64,000 nucleotides of DNA from Rufibacter sp. XAAS-G3-1 (GCF_013623775.1 NZ_JABFAM010000010.1:93550-157549); one strand, 5' to 3'. Counted from the stretch's first letter, positions 41,865 through 50,957 are shown. Numbers and translations are program-made. The notes: generated by a model from the sequence alone, not told the origin.

Positions 41865-44807
41865 ATGAGTCCAGAAAAACTACACTACCTTGCCAGCAAG
41901 CTGGAAGGCGAACTGCACGTGGACAACACGTACAAAACCCTGTATGCCACCGATGCCTCGGCGTACCGCGAAAAACCGCTGGCCGTGGCCTTCCCGGCCT
42001 CGGTGCAGGACATTAAAACCCTGATCACCTTTGCCCGCCTGGAAGGCACGTCGCTGATTCCGCGGACGGCGGGTACGTCTTTGGCGGGACAGGTAGTGGG
42101 CAGCGGCATTGTGGTAGACGTGTCCAGAACCTTTACCAAGATTCTGGAGGTAAACCCAGCAGAAGGCTGGGTGCGCGTGGAGCCGGGCGTGATCCGTGAT
42201 GAGCTGAACCTATTCCTGCGGCCCCATGGCCTGTACTTCGGGCCGGAGACGTCTACGGCTAACCGCGCCATGATGGGCGGCATGGTGGGCAATAATTCCT
42301 GCGGTTCTAACTCCATTGTCTACGGCAGCGCCCGTGAACACCTGTTGAGCGTGAAGGCAATCCTGAGCGACGGCACCGAGACAGAATTCGGGGCGTTGAC
42401 CCTGGAAGAGTTTGAAGCCAAATGCCGGGGCGAGAATACCTCGGGCGAGTTAGAGACCCGCATCTATCAGGCTACCAAGGCCATGCTGAGCCACCAGCAA
42501 ACGCAGGAGAACATCCGCGCCGAGTTTCCGAAGCCCAGCATCCAGCGCCGCAACACCGGTTATGCCATTGATCTGCTGCTGGAAACCGAGCCGTTTACCC
42601 AAGGCAAAGAACCGTTCAATTTCTGTAAACTCATGGCCGGTTCTGAGGGCACGCTGGCGTTCCTTACCGAGATAAAACTCCACGTAGACCCGCTTCCGCC
42701 CAAGGAGATTGGCTTGCTGTGTATTCACTGCGAGACGGTAGATGAATCCCTTCGGGCGAACCTGGTGGCGTTACGCCACCACCCAAGTGCGAGTGAGTTG
42801 ATGGACCACTACGTGCTGGAGTGTACCAAAACCAATATTGAGCAGAGCCAGAACCGCTTCTTCGTGCAGGGTGACCCGGGGGCTATTCTGGTGGTGGAGT
42901 TCACTGACCATACCCAGGCCGCTATTCAGGAACGGGCGAACGCGCTGGTCAAAGACTTAGAAGAAAATAAACTGGGCTACCACTACCCGCTGGTGCTGGG
43001 CACCGATACCAAAAAAGTCTGGACGCTTAGAAAAGCAGGCCTGGGGTTGTTGTCTAACATCCCCGGTGATGCCAAACCAGTAGCGGTGATTGAAGATACG
43101 GCGGTGGCGGTGGAAGACCTGCCGGAGTTCATCCGGGAGTTTAACCTCACCTTAGAACAGTACGGCTTGTACTGCGTGCACTATGCCCACGCCGGTACCG
43201 GTGAGCTGCACCTAAGACCTATCATTGACCTGAAGACCGAGGAAGGCAACCAACTGTTCCGGGACATTGCCACCGAGATTGCCCACCTGGTGAAGAAATA
43301 CCGCGGCTCTTTGAGCGGTGAGCACGGTGATGGCCGTCTGCGCGGCGAGTTTATCCCGTTCATGATTGGCGAGGAGAACTACAAGTTGCTGGAAGAAGTG
43401 AAGCGCGTATGGGACCCGGCTAACATCTTCAACCCGGGCAAGATTGTGAACACGCCGTCTATGAATACCTTCCTGCGCTATGAGCCCGGACAAGAGACCC
43501 CGGAGTTTGACACGGTGTTCAAGTTCAGCCAGGCGGGAGGCGTGCTCAGAGCCGCCGAGCTGTGCAACGGTTCCGGCGACTGCCGCAAAACGCACCTCAC
43601 CGGCGGTACCATGTGCCCCAGTTACATGGTCACCCGAGATGAGAAAGACACCACCCGCGGACGGGCCAACATGATGCGCGAGTTCCTGACCCGCTCCCCC
43701 AAAGCCAACCGCTTCGATCACCATGAAATCAAGGAATCCATGGATCTGTGCCTTTCCTGCAAAGGCTGCAAGTCTGAGTGTCCCTCTAACGTAGACGTAG
43801 CCAAGCTGAAAGCCGAGTTCCTGCAGCATTACTATGACGCCAACGGCGTTCCGTTCCGTACGCGGCTTATCAGTAATTTCAACAAAGCGAACAAGCTGGC
43901 CGCCCTCCTTCCGGGCGCCTACAACCTGCTCTTCAAAAACGATTTCACGGCCAAGGCCTTCAAGAAAGCGGTAGGGTTCGCGCCGGAACGCTCCCTGCCG
44001 TTGCTGCACAAAACCACGCTGCGCAACTGGTTTAAGCAGCACCAGAAAGAGAAGCTGAAAGAGTGCAAGGTCTTTAAGAAGAAAGTGTACCTGTTCTGCG
44101 ACGAGTTCACCAACTACAATGACACGCCTATTGGGATCAAAGCGGTGCTGCTGCTGGAGAAACTAGGCTATGAGGTGGTGCTACCGGAGCACGAAGAAAG
44201 TGGCCGTACGTACCTGTCTAAGGGTTTGGTGCGCGAAGCCAAGAAACTGGCTCAGAAGAACGTGGCTATGCTGCACAAACTGATCTCTTCTGAGACGCCG
44301 CTCATTGGTATTGAACCCAGCTGTATCCTCTCCTTCCGGGATGAGTACTTGGATCTTGTAGACGAAGACCAACTGGAAGACGCCAAAAAGCTTTCCATCC
44401 ACTGCCTGCCCTTTGATGAGTTCATTGCGCGTGAAATCCTGAACAAGAACATTGAGAAGGATCTCTTCAAAGACGAGGCCCGCCTGATTAAACTGCACGG
44501 CCACTGCCACCAGAAGGCGCTTTCCAGCGTGCTGTACACCCAGCAGATGCTGAACTTACCGGCCAACTACACCGTGGAAGTCATACCCTCGGGTTGCTGC
44601 GGCATGGCCGGCTCCTTCGGGTATGAAGCCGAGCATTACGAGGTCTCCATGAAAGTAGGCGAACTGGTGCTATTCCCTACCGTCCGAGCCGCCGCCACTG
44701 ACGTGATCATCGCCGCCCCCGGCACCAGTTGCCGCCACCAGATCCACGACGGTACCGACAGAGACGCGAAGCACCCGATTGAGGTGTTGTATGAGGCGTT
44801 GAGGTAG
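41865..44807 (+). CDS. FAD-linked oxidase with Fe-S and CCG domains (D-lactate/2-hydroxyacid dehydrogenase type)
   Basis: ATG 41865 (980 aa). Domains: FAD-binding PCMH type (about 40-230, LIPRTAGTSLAGQVVGSGIV, GGMVGNNSCGSNSI), FAD-linked oxidase C-terminal (about 260-535, YAHAGTGELHLRP, GEHGDGRLR), a 4Fe-4S pair (ELCNGSGDCRK...CPSY and CLSCKGCKSECP near 628-640) and a CCG half near the end (GHCHQKAL, SGCCGMAGSFGYE). Such fusions oxidise D-lactate or D-2-hydroxyglutarate to quinone. Part of the 3' end is duplicated at 45776-45956. Confidence 0.9.
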   Translation: MSPEKLHYLASKLEGELHVDNTYKTLYATDASAYREKPLAVAFPASVQDIKTLITFARLEGTSLIPRTAGTSLAGQVVGSGIVVDVSRTFTKILEVNPAEGWVRVEPGVIRDELNLFLRPHGLYFGPETSTANRAMMGGMVGNNSCGSNSIVYGSAREHLLSVKAILSDGTETEFGALTLEEFEAKCRGENTSGELETRIYQATKAMLSHQQTQENIRAEFPKPSIQRRNTGYAIDLLLETEPFTQGKEPFNFCKLMAGSEGTLAFLTEIKLHVDPLPPKEIGLLCIHCETVDESLRANLVALRHHPSASELMDHYVLECTKTNIEQSQNRFFVQGDPGAILVVEFTDHTQAAIQERANALVKDLEENKLGYHYPLVLGTDTKKVWTLRKAGLGLLSNIPGDAKPVAVIEDTAVAVEDLPEFIREFNLTLEQYGLYCVHYAHAGTGELHLRPIIDLKTEEGNQLFRDIATEIAHLVKKYRGSLSGEHGDGRLRGEFIPFMIGEENYKLLEEVKRVWDPANIFNPGKIVNTPSMNTFLRYEPGQETPEFDTVFKFSQAGGVLRAAELCNGSGDCRKTHLTGGTMCPSYMVTRDEKDTTRGRANMMREFLTRSPKANRFDHHEIKESMDLCLSCKGCKSECPSNVDVAKLKAEFLQHYYDANGVPFRTRLISNFNKANKLAALLPGAYNLLFKNDFTAKAFKKAVGFAPERSLPLLHKTTLRNWFKQHQKEKLKECKVFKKKVYLFCDEFTNYNDTPIGIKAVLLLEKLGYEVVLPEHEESGRTYLSKGLVREAKKLAQKNVAMLHKLISSETPLIGIEPSCILSFRDEYLDLVDEDQLEDAKKLSIHCLPFDEFIAREILNKNIEKDLFKDEARLIKLHGHCHQKALSSVLYTQQMLNLPANYTVEVIPSGCCGMAGSFGYEAEHYEVSMKVGELVLFPTVRAAATDVIIAAPGTSCRHQIHDGTDRDAKHPIEVLYEALR

Positions 44808-44814
44808 GTGATTG

Positions 44815-44852
44815 CGTTTAGAGGCTGTTTTGGTGAAAACAGCCTCTAAACA
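44815..44852. terminator. CGTTTAGAGGCTG palindrome after the oxidase
   Basis: Perfect 16-bp arms GTTTAGAGGCTGTTTT / AAAACAGCCTCTAAAC with a 4-nt loop, 8 nt after the stop. An analogous palindrome follows the duplicated fragment at 45962. Confidence 0.8.
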
Positions 44853-44891
44853 GATTAACCTTTACGGAACACACCCGTACCTTATCTTGTT

Positions 44892-44914
44892 ATGTACGTA
44901 TAATATCCGTACAT
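44892..44914 (+). promoter_or_regulatory. Candidate toxin-antitoxin operator
   Basis: ATGTACG-n9-CGTACAT is an exact inverted repeat 22 nt before the antitoxin start. A TATAAT-like block sits between the arms, so binding would block transcription. RHH antitoxins of this family autorepress. Confidence 0.6.
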
Positions 44915-44935
44915 TTACCTGAGATATTCATACCT

Positions 44936-45220
44936 ATGGCAACCGCAAAACAAGAAAAAGCCCGATTTGATACAAGGCTTCCCATTGAGCAGAAACAATT
45001 CTTTGAAAAAGCAGCTCAACTTGGAGGTTTTAGAAACCTGACAGATTTCGTGCTGGCAGCTGCTCAAACCCGGGCAAAAGAAATCATTGAGGAAAAGGAA
45101 AAGATAATAGCCTCTCAGAAAGATAGTGAAGTGTTCTTCAATGCTATCACCAATCCAGGTAAACCTAATGAAGCTCTGCTCTCAGCAGCCAAAGATTTCA
45201 AAGCACTCTTTGCTAAATGA
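44936..45220 (+). CDS. DUF1778-family antitoxin (TacA-like)
   Basis: A 94-aa protein with a ribbon-helix-helix N-terminus (ARFDTRLPIEQKQFFEKAAQLGGFRNLTDFVLAAA) and an acidic/charged toxin-binding tail. It is the antitoxin of a GNAT toxin and a likely autorepressor through the 44892 inverted repeat. It overlaps the toxin start by 4 nt (ATGA). GC content is below that of the flanking oxidase, suggesting acquisition. Confidence 0.9.
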   Translation: MATAKQEKARFDTRLPIEQKQFFEKAAQLGGFRNLTDFVLAAAQTRAKEIIEEKEKIIASQKDSEVFFNAITNPGKPNEALLSAAKDFKALFAK

Positions 45221-45720
45221 GTCAATTAACCCATCTTCTTGCGGCTACCCACAGAAAAGCTGAGTTTTCTTGCGGTAAAGAAATACTGGATGGTTATCTG
45301 CACCGACAAGCCAGTCAAGATGTAAAAAGAAAGTTAACTGCCTGTTTTATTCTAGAAGATAGAGCATCTGGTCTTATCCAAGGCTACTATACGCTATCTA
45401 ATAATAGTATTCCCTTAAGTGTAGTCCCGGCGTACTTGCAGCAAAAGCTACCAAAATCTTATACATTCCTTCCTACCACCTTGTTAGGGCGTTTGGCCAT
45501 TGACCACCGGTATCAAGGCCAGGGAACTGGTAAGTTGTTATTGGTGGATGCCTTGCAACGAAGCTACGAAATCTCTAAAACTATAGGTTCTTTTGCGGTG
45601 GTGGTAGACCCTTTAGACCAAGAAGCAGAGAATTTTTACTTAAAGTACGGCTTCATTAAGCTACCTGATAGTGGTAAGATGTTCCTAGCCATGCAGACCA
45701 TCAAAAGCCTCTTTGAGTAA
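45217..45720 (+). CDS. GNAT-family toxin (TacT-like)
   Basis: A 167-aa GNAT acetyltransferase: CGKEILDGYLHRQASQD N-terminus typical of TacT/AtaT toxins, TTLLGRLAIDHRYQGQGTGK with the acetyl-CoA loop Q-G-Q-G-T-G, and AENFYLKYGFIKL with the catalytic-type Tyr. Known members acetylate charged aminoacyl-tRNA and stop translation. It pairs with the antitoxin before it. Confidence 0.92.
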   Translation: MSQLTHLLAATHRKAEFSCGKEILDGYLHRQASQDVKRKLTACFILEDRASGLIQGYYTLSNNSIPLSVVPAYLQQKLPKSYTFLPTTLLGRLAIDHRYQGQGTGKLLLVDALQRSYEISKTIGSFAVVVDPLDQEAENFYLKYGFIKLPDSGKMFLAMQTIKSLFE

Positions 45721-45775
45721 AACCGATGCGTAGCATCGTTTGAAATACTTACATTAGTATATTCAAGCTCAAAAA

Positions 45776-45956
45776 AAACCGAGCATTACGAGTTCTCCAT
45801 GAAAGTAGGCGAACCGGTGCTCTTCCCCACCGATGCAAACAACCCGCCGAGGTCATCATCGCCCCCCGGCACCCGCTGCCGCCACCAAATCCACGACGGC
45901 ACCGGCAGAGACGCGAAGCACCCAATTGAGGTGTTGTATGAGGCGTTGAGGTAGAG
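45776..45956 (+). pseudogene. Broken duplicate of the FAD/Fe-S oxidase 3' end
   Basis: From CCGAGCATTACGAG to GTATGAGGCGTTGAGGTAG this matches the last 180 nt of the oxidase (44630-44807) with scattered substitutions and small deletions that break the frame. The match is best near the stop codon. With the intact copy it forms direct repeats around the toxin-antitoxin pair. Confidence 0.88.
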
Positions 45957-45961
45957 GTTTC

Positions 45962-45999
45962 TGATTTCGGGCTGTTTTTGTATAAACAGCCCGAAATCA
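45962..45999. terminator. TGATTTCGGGCTG palindrome
   Basis: Perfect 16-bp arms with a 6-nt loop, in the same relative place as the palindrome at 44815 behind the intact oxidase end, though with different arm sequence. Confidence 0.75.
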
Positions 46000-46074
46000 T
46001 ATGCTCCTCAAAGCAAGCTTTGGTGAGATCATTTACCATTATTTAGCATGAAAGCACCTACAATTTGGACATAA

Positions 46075-46668
46075 ATGACATCAGAAGATTTTAGAAAGCA
46101 TATTGTGGAAAACCCATTTGAAGACGTACTAAGTAAGGTACTTCTTGGTGATTATGCTAAACATGTTACTGCGGAACAGCTGAACTTCATCAAAAAGAAG
46201 ATTGCAGAAAAATTTAAAATATCAGTAGAAGAGATAGAAATTATAGTCGTAGGCTCAGCTAAATTAGGTTTTTCGATAACTGAAAAGTGGCAGAAAGACA
46301 GCAAACCCCTGCCGCGATACAGATTGTTTGGCCCGAACTCTGATATTGATCTTGCAATAATATGCCAACCTCTTTTTGAATTAATATGGAATGAGCTTGC
46401 TACTTATTCATATAATAGGCCCCGTTTCCCATGGACATCAGAAAAGTTTGGTGACTACTTAGTATGTGGTTGGATAAGACCAGATCATTTCCCCAAAAGT
46501 GTTATTTTGCGACGATGCGATGATTGGTGGTCAATATTCTCATTTCTTTCATCTACGCAATTCTTAGGTAGAAGAAAAATTCGCGCCGGACTATTCTTTA
46601 ATATAGAGCAGCTAGGAGCTTATCAAGGAAAAGCACTTAAAGAATGTATTACCTATGAAAATTTATAG
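46075..46668 (+). CDS. Nucleotidyltransferase-fold protein, partner of DUF262 gene
   Basis: A 197-aa protein with the NTase signature: VVGSAKLGFSI (G60-S61, then S67) and, 20 residues on, FGPNSDIDLAII with D90-x-D92. The third carboxylate is not obvious. The core is minimal (MNT/pol-beta-like), and no HEPN or other effector domain is fused. GC content is low (about one third by eye). The stop is 2 nt before the DUF262 gene, so the two are one operon. The pair could be a defence or toxin system in which the NTase modifies a nucleotide, RNA or protein. No named family is recognised; function is inference. Confidence 0.8.
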   Translation: MTSEDFRKHIVENPFEDVLSKVLLGDYAKHVTAEQLNFIKKKIAEKFKISVEEIEIIVVGSAKLGFSITEKWQKDSKPLPRYRLFGPNSDIDLAIICQPLFELIWNELATYSYNRPRFPWTSEKFGDYLVCGWIRPDHFPKSVILRRCDDWWSIFSFLSSTQFLGRRKIRAGLFFNIEQLGAYQGKALKECITYENL

Positions 46669-46670
46669 AA

Positions 46671-47708
46671 ATGAAAACAGCACCAAATAATAAAAAAATA
46701 AGAGAAATAATCACTTTAGTTAAAGAGGGAAAAATAATTCCTAGACCTGAGTTTCAGCGGAGGCTTGTTTGGTCTCGGGAAGATAAAAACCATTTTATTG
46801 ATTCAGTTCTACGTGGTTATCCTTTTCCTGAGATTTATTTGGCAGACGGTGATGTAGATCTTGATACAGGGGAAGGTTCACAGCTATTAGTCGATGGACT
46901 TCAAAGAGTTAATACCATTGTTCAGTATTTTACTGCAGACCCTGATTTAAAGCTAACTTTAGTACCAAGTTATAATGATTTAGACAAAGATCAAAAGCAA
47001 AACTTTTTGCAATATGATGTTGCAGTGCGTGATTTAGGTTCAGTTTCAAAGCAAGAGATCATAGAAGTATTTAAACGTCTAAATGCAACTAAATATTCGT
47101 TGTTAGACATCGAAATAAGCAATGCTGTTTACTCCGGTGAACTTAAGAAGTTCTGTGATCAATTTTCATCAAACAGTTTTTTTGAATTACATAATGTATT
47201 CAATGCCGCCGATTATAAAAGAATGGGCGACTTACGCTACTGCTTAGCAATTGTATCAACAATAATAGTAGGTTATTTTAATAGAGATGAAGCCTTTGAG
47301 GACTTGTTAAATCGCTATAATGATGATTTTCCACTTCAATCAGAACTTTATGAACGCTTGAGAAATGTAATGGAGTTTATTGATGAATGTGGATTTGAAA
47401 AGAATTCTAGAATTTGGCGTAAAGCAGATCTTTTCTCATTTTTTGTTGAGCTAGACCAAATACTGAACATAAAAGGTAATCAGCTTCAACCAAGTGCTGT
47501 TATTGAATCAGTTCAGTCGTTTCTAGACGGTATTAATTCTAGAATGAATGAATCTTCAGCTGTTCATGCTTTATATTATAAATCTGCACTTCAAGCCACA
47601 AATGATAAATTAAATCGTGTACGAAGAGGTGTAATCCTTAGCGGATTAATTGAGAGTAAAACGCTAGATCAAATTGAACAGGATCTAATTAAGGAATATT
47701 TGATATAA
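46671..47708 (+). CDS. DUF262-domain protein (GmrSD-N/ParB-like fold)
   Basis: 345 aa: DUF262 N-terminal domain with RPEFQRRLVWSREDKNHFID, SVLRGYPFPEIYLA and LLVDGLQRVNTIVQYF (the usual DGQQR becomes DGLQR), then a helical C-terminal region with no HNH/DUF1524 nuclease. DUF262 proteins act in type IV restriction (GmrSD) and other anti-phage systems, where the motif binds or hydrolyses nucleotides. Here the nuclease half is absent and the partner is an NTase. Low GC and clustering with a toxin-antitoxin pair support an acquired defence cassette. Confidence 0.88.
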   Translation: MKTAPNNKKIREIITLVKEGKIIPRPEFQRRLVWSREDKNHFIDSVLRGYPFPEIYLADGDVDLDTGEGSQLLVDGLQRVNTIVQYFTADPDLKLTLVPSYNDLDKDQKQNFLQYDVAVRDLGSVSKQEIIEVFKRLNATKYSLLDIEISNAVYSGELKKFCDQFSSNSFFELHNVFNAADYKRMGDLRYCLAIVSTIIVGYFNRDEAFEDLLNRYNDDFPLQSELYERLRNVMEFIDECGFEKNSRIWRKADLFSFFVELDQILNIKGNQLQPSAVIESVQSFLDGINSRMNESSAVHALYYKSALQATNDKLNRVRRGVILSGLIESKTLDQIEQDLIKEYLI

Positions 47709-47883
47709 TGAAAATTTAGAGAATGTATTATATCAAAGCCATTCCTTATTACTAATTAGGGACAATCCGGTTGATTGAGAAATTCAGCAAATCAAACAGT
47801 TATCAATTCAATTTCAGTTAATATAAACTTTGCAAACTGTGTAAACAATTCAGTCAGCCAAAATATCAATTTCTCTTCAAGAG

Positions 47884-48381
47884 ATGCAAACTATCACTCT
47901 TACAACTACCATCCAAGTCCCTCCTGCTATCTGTTTTGACTTATCTAGGAGCGTTGATCTACATCAGGTTTCTACCGCGCAAACGGAAGAGAAGGCCATC
48001 AAAGGAGTAGTAGCGGGCTTGATGGAGTTAGGAGACTCCGTCACATGGGAAGCAAAACACCTGGGCGTTCGGCAAAGGTTGAACAGCCACATTACGGCAT
48101 ATGAACGGCCCTATTTCTTTGCAGATGAAATGCTCACTGGTGCTTTCAAAAGCTTCAGGCATGAGCACAGGTTTGAGGCGTTAGCCGGAGAGGCTACGCG
48201 CATGATAGATGTGTTCCACTATACCTCACCATTGGGTTTGCTGGGCAAGCTAGCAGATTTCCTGTTTCTGAAGCAGTACATGACGCACCTGCTTTCTGAG
48301 CGGAACCGGGTGATTAAAAAAGTAGCTGAAAGTGGTAAGTGGCAGGAGATTCTCGCTATTGAAAAGCGGGTTGTTCGGTAA
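47884..48381 (+). CDS. SRPBCC-family protein
   Basis: A 165-aa ligand-binding START-like fold: ITLTTTIQVPPAICFDLSRSVDLH, GDSVTWEAKHLGVRQRLNSHIT, RHEHRFEALAGEATRMIDVFHYTSPLGLLGKL and a C-terminal helix LSERNRVIKKVAES. This matches the group often labelled SRPBCC or cell-division-inhibitor-like, whose ligand is unknown. It is cytoplasmic. Nothing around it fixes its role; an NTF2-like protein follows on the same strand. Confidence 0.85.
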   Translation: MQTITLTTTIQVPPAICFDLSRSVDLHQVSTAQTEEKAIKGVVAGLMELGDSVTWEAKHLGVRQRLNSHITAYERPYFFADEMLTGAFKSFRHEHRFEALAGEATRMIDVFHYTSPLGLLGKLADFLFLKQYMTHLLSERNRVIKKVAESGKWQEILAIEKRVVR

Positions 48382-48464
48382 GCTTCTGTTTTCGGCCTCT
48401 TTTTCTTAGAATAGCTAAAAAACGGAAATTGGCTACCTCTAGGAGAATCAAAACCTTCAAAAGT

Positions 48465-48842
48465 ATGGAGACAAGAGAAAGCATTATCCAAAACTACATT
48501 CACGCGTACAATGCCTTTGACATTGAACGCATGCTTTTTGATCTTGACCAGGATATCACGTTTGAAAACATCTCCAACGGAGAAACTAACTTGTCGTTGA
48601 ACGGCCTCACAGCCTTTAGGGCACAAGCCGAAGCAGCAAAAGACCTGTTCTCTGAAAGAACCCAGACCATCAAATCCTTCACCCACCACCCAGATGCGAC
48701 TGAAGTAGCGATAGCCTACAAAGGTATTCTGGCTCTGGATCTTCCTAACGGACTCAAGAAAGGCGATACGGTACAGCTTGCCGGGAAATCTGTCTTCCGG
48801 TTTTCCGGCGATAAAATCATTCAGTTAACCGATATTAGCTGA
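48465..48842 (+). CDS. NTF2-like (SnoaL-type) small protein
   Basis: ATG 48465 gives 125 aa (METRESIIQNYIHAYNAFDIERM), the normal start for this fold; the TTG frame at 48429 adds 12 unrelated residues. The helix-then-curved-sheet pattern YNAFDIERMLFDLDQDITFENI ... SVFRFSGDKIIQLTDIS fits NTF2/SnoaL proteins, which may be enzymes or binding proteins. AGGAGA lies about 19 nt upstream, too far for a normal ribosome site. Confidence 0.8.
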   Translation: METRESIIQNYIHAYNAFDIERMLFDLDQDITFENISNGETNLSLNGLTAFRAQAEAAKDLFSERTQTIKSFTHHPDATEVAIAYKGILALDLPNGLKKGDTVQLAGKSVFRFSGDKIIQLTDIS

Positions 48843-48904
48843 CGCTGGAGGAGGCAAAGCAAAGACTTTGGGTAGAAGAACCTAAACCCTTGCTTCCCAG
48901 ATCA

Positions 48905-49080
48905 AGCTTCCTTCTGTTTTTAGCCTCTTTTTTAAAAAACAGGCGCAAATCTACCTTTCTAAGCAATTGGACACTAATACCTTCTATCATTTTATCCTCC
49001 TGAAAGGATCTTGTGGGCGAACTAGAAAAGCTTCTGAATAAGCGACCGTTCGCCACAAGATTCTTCCAGGAGGACAGAGA
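48905..49080. repeat. Palindrome plus CTGAAAGGATCTTGTGGGCG inverted repeat
   Basis: CTTCTGTTTTTAGCCTC...AAAAACAGG (48905-48950) is a weak palindrome. At 48990-49080 TCCTCCTGAAAGGATCTTGT and GATTCTTCCAGGAGGACA form the outer arms, with GCGAACTAGAAAAGCTTCTG inside. Confidence 0.65.
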
Positions 49081-49112
49081 GGGGGTAGTTTAAACGAATT
49101 TAGTCTTGCTAC

Positions 49113-50957
49113 TTAGTTAAACACCACCTTCTGCACGCTCCTTTTATTTCCGTATTCCACTACCAGCATGTAGGTACCCGGCGCCAGTTTTCCTTTGGGA
49201 ATGGATAAGGTGTGCTTTCCGGCTTTGTATTTTTCTTTCAGCACCAGGGTTTTCTTTTTGCGGTCTAGGGTGTACAACTCAGCTTTCACACCAGACTTTT
49301 TCTTTAGGGTAATATCAACGTAGACGGTAGAAGACGGGGTAGAAACAGGAACCTCTAGAGCGGGAACGGTGGCGGGCACTTCCCCACGGGGGGATACGGA
49401 GAGCTGATCAACGGTTAAGATGGGTTCTGTCGTTTGTTGGGCCAGCACCGGAATAGCATTGCCCAGCACCACCACGTTGCTTAAGTCGCTTTCCTGATTT
49501 CCCGGGCTTATTTCAGTAACAACCCAGAAAGAGGTGGGGGAAGGAACATCGGTGGCAGGGATGGTAACGGTTTCTGAGGTAGTAAACGCCCGTACGGCGC
49601 CATCTGGGATAAGGGCACCGGTGGCCGGCATCACCGAGGTGGTGTACAGCAAGTACCGCTTAAAAGAGTGAATATTCTGGGGGTTCCTAGTCCAGCGCAC
49701 TTCATACAAACCGTTGGCCTCATCTAAGGTCACGGTTAAACCCATGGGGGCGGCGGGGGCTTTCCCGGCCAGCCAATTCATAACGGGAGGCGCGGCCGGA
49801 AGGCGGAACGTGGCGGCTTTGAAAGCCGTGGCGATCAGGTTTTTGTTTTTAAGAATATTGTCGGCCCGGAAGATGACGCTGCCCAGGGCGTTGTTCTGTT
49901 GGTTGGAGCGCGAAATCTCAATCTGGTGCGGAACCTCCTCGGTGGTAAAGCCGTTCTGGTGCACAATGTGGCCCGGGTACAGGTGCCGCGACGCACTGGC
50001 CGCTTTATCTGACCACCAATACAGCAGCCTGCGGTAATCCTGCCGCCCGCCAATGGCCCAGTAGAGCTGCGGCGTAATGTAATCCACGTAGTGGTTGTCC
50101 AGCCAATGCACGGCATCAGCATAAATAGAGTTGTAGGCATCCATGCCCGAGATTCCGGCCGGTTCCCCGTTTTTCCAGATCCCGAAGGGGCTCACCCCAA
50201 ACCGCACGTAGGGCTTCAGTTCCTTGATCTGGGCATTCACCAGCCGCATGGTCTCGTTCACGTTGTGCCTGCGCCAGTCTTTGATGTTGGCGAAACCGGT
50301 GCCGTACAGTTTGAATGTCTGGGCATCTTCGTTCGCGATGCCGGTAAACGAGCCTTCGGGGTACGGGTAGAAATAATCATCAAAATGCACGCCGTCAATG
50401 GCATAGTTCTGGGTCACTTCCTTGATGAGCGAGGCAATGTAATTCCGCACCTCGGGCAAGCCCGGATTCAGGATTCTTTTCCCGTTGGCGAAACTCAACA
50501 GCCACTCGGGTTTGGCTTTGGAGACGTGCTGGTTGCTGTACACCGCCGGATTAGCCACGGTACTCACCCGGTACGGGTTAAACCAGGCGTGCAGTTCAAG
50601 GCCGCGGGCGTGGGCTTCCTCAATGGCGAACGCCAGCGGGTCATACCCCGGGTCTTTGCCCTGCGTACCCGTCAGAAACCTTGACCAGGGCTCCTGGCTG
50701 GAACGGTAAAAGGCATCGCACTCCGTCCTGACCTGGAAAAACACCACGTTGAGGTTGGCTTCCTTTATCTTGTCAAACATCTCGCGCAGGGCTGCTTTCT
50801 GGCTTTCGGCCGAGGCGCCCCTCACGGGCCAATCCAAATTGGCGACCGTGGCCACCCATACTCCCCTGAATTCGCGGTTGGGAAGTTCCTGGGCCGTAAC
50901 CTGGTAAAAAGACAAGAGAAAGGCAAGCGCCAAAAGGTGGCAAAGATGCTTCAGCAT
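49113..50957 (-). CDS. GH10-like (GHL10/DUF187) secreted hydrolase
   Basis: ATG 50957 (614 aa) starts a signal peptide ending FYQVTAQ; the frame further upstream is discarded. The catalytic domain (about 20-330) has FRGVWVATVANLDWP, ECDAFYRSSQEPWS, HAWFNPYRV, DGVHFDDYFYPYPEGSF (acidic pair) and YVDYITPQLYWAIG. A fibronectin-III-like domain (about 390-485) and a C-terminal beta region ending in a sorting-type segment (LYTLDRKKKTLVL...SVQKVVF) follow. Family members probably act on glycans such as peptidoglycan-linked polymers. It stands alone on its strand. Confidence 0.88.
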   Translation of the reverse strand: MLKHLCHLLALAFLLSFYQVTAQELPNREFRGVWVATVANLDWPVRGASAESQKAALREMFDKIKEANLNVVFFQVRTECDAFYRSSQEPWSRFLTGTQGKDPGYDPLAFAIEEAHARGLELHAWFNPYRVSTVANPAVYSNQHVSKAKPEWLLSFANGKRILNPGLPEVRNYIASLIKEVTQNYAIDGVHFDDYFYPYPEGSFTGIANEDAQTFKLYGTGFANIKDWRRHNVNETMRLVNAQIKELKPYVRFGVSPFGIWKNGEPAGISGMDAYNSIYADAVHWLDNHYVDYITPQLYWAIGGRQDYRRLLYWWSDKAASASRHLYPGHIVHQNGFTTEEVPHQIEISRSNQQNNALGSVIFRADNILKNKNLIATAFKAATFRLPAAPPVMNWLAGKAPAAPMGLTVTLDEANGLYEVRWTRNPQNIHSFKRYLLYTTSVMPATGALIPDGAVRAFTTSETVTIPATDVPSPTSFWVVTEISPGNQESDLSNVVVLGNAIPVLAQQTTEPILTVDQLSVSPRGEVPATVPALEVPVSTPSSTVYVDITLKKKSGVKAELYTLDRKKKTLVLKEKYKAGKHTLSIPKGKLAPGTYMLVVEYGNKRSVQKVVFN

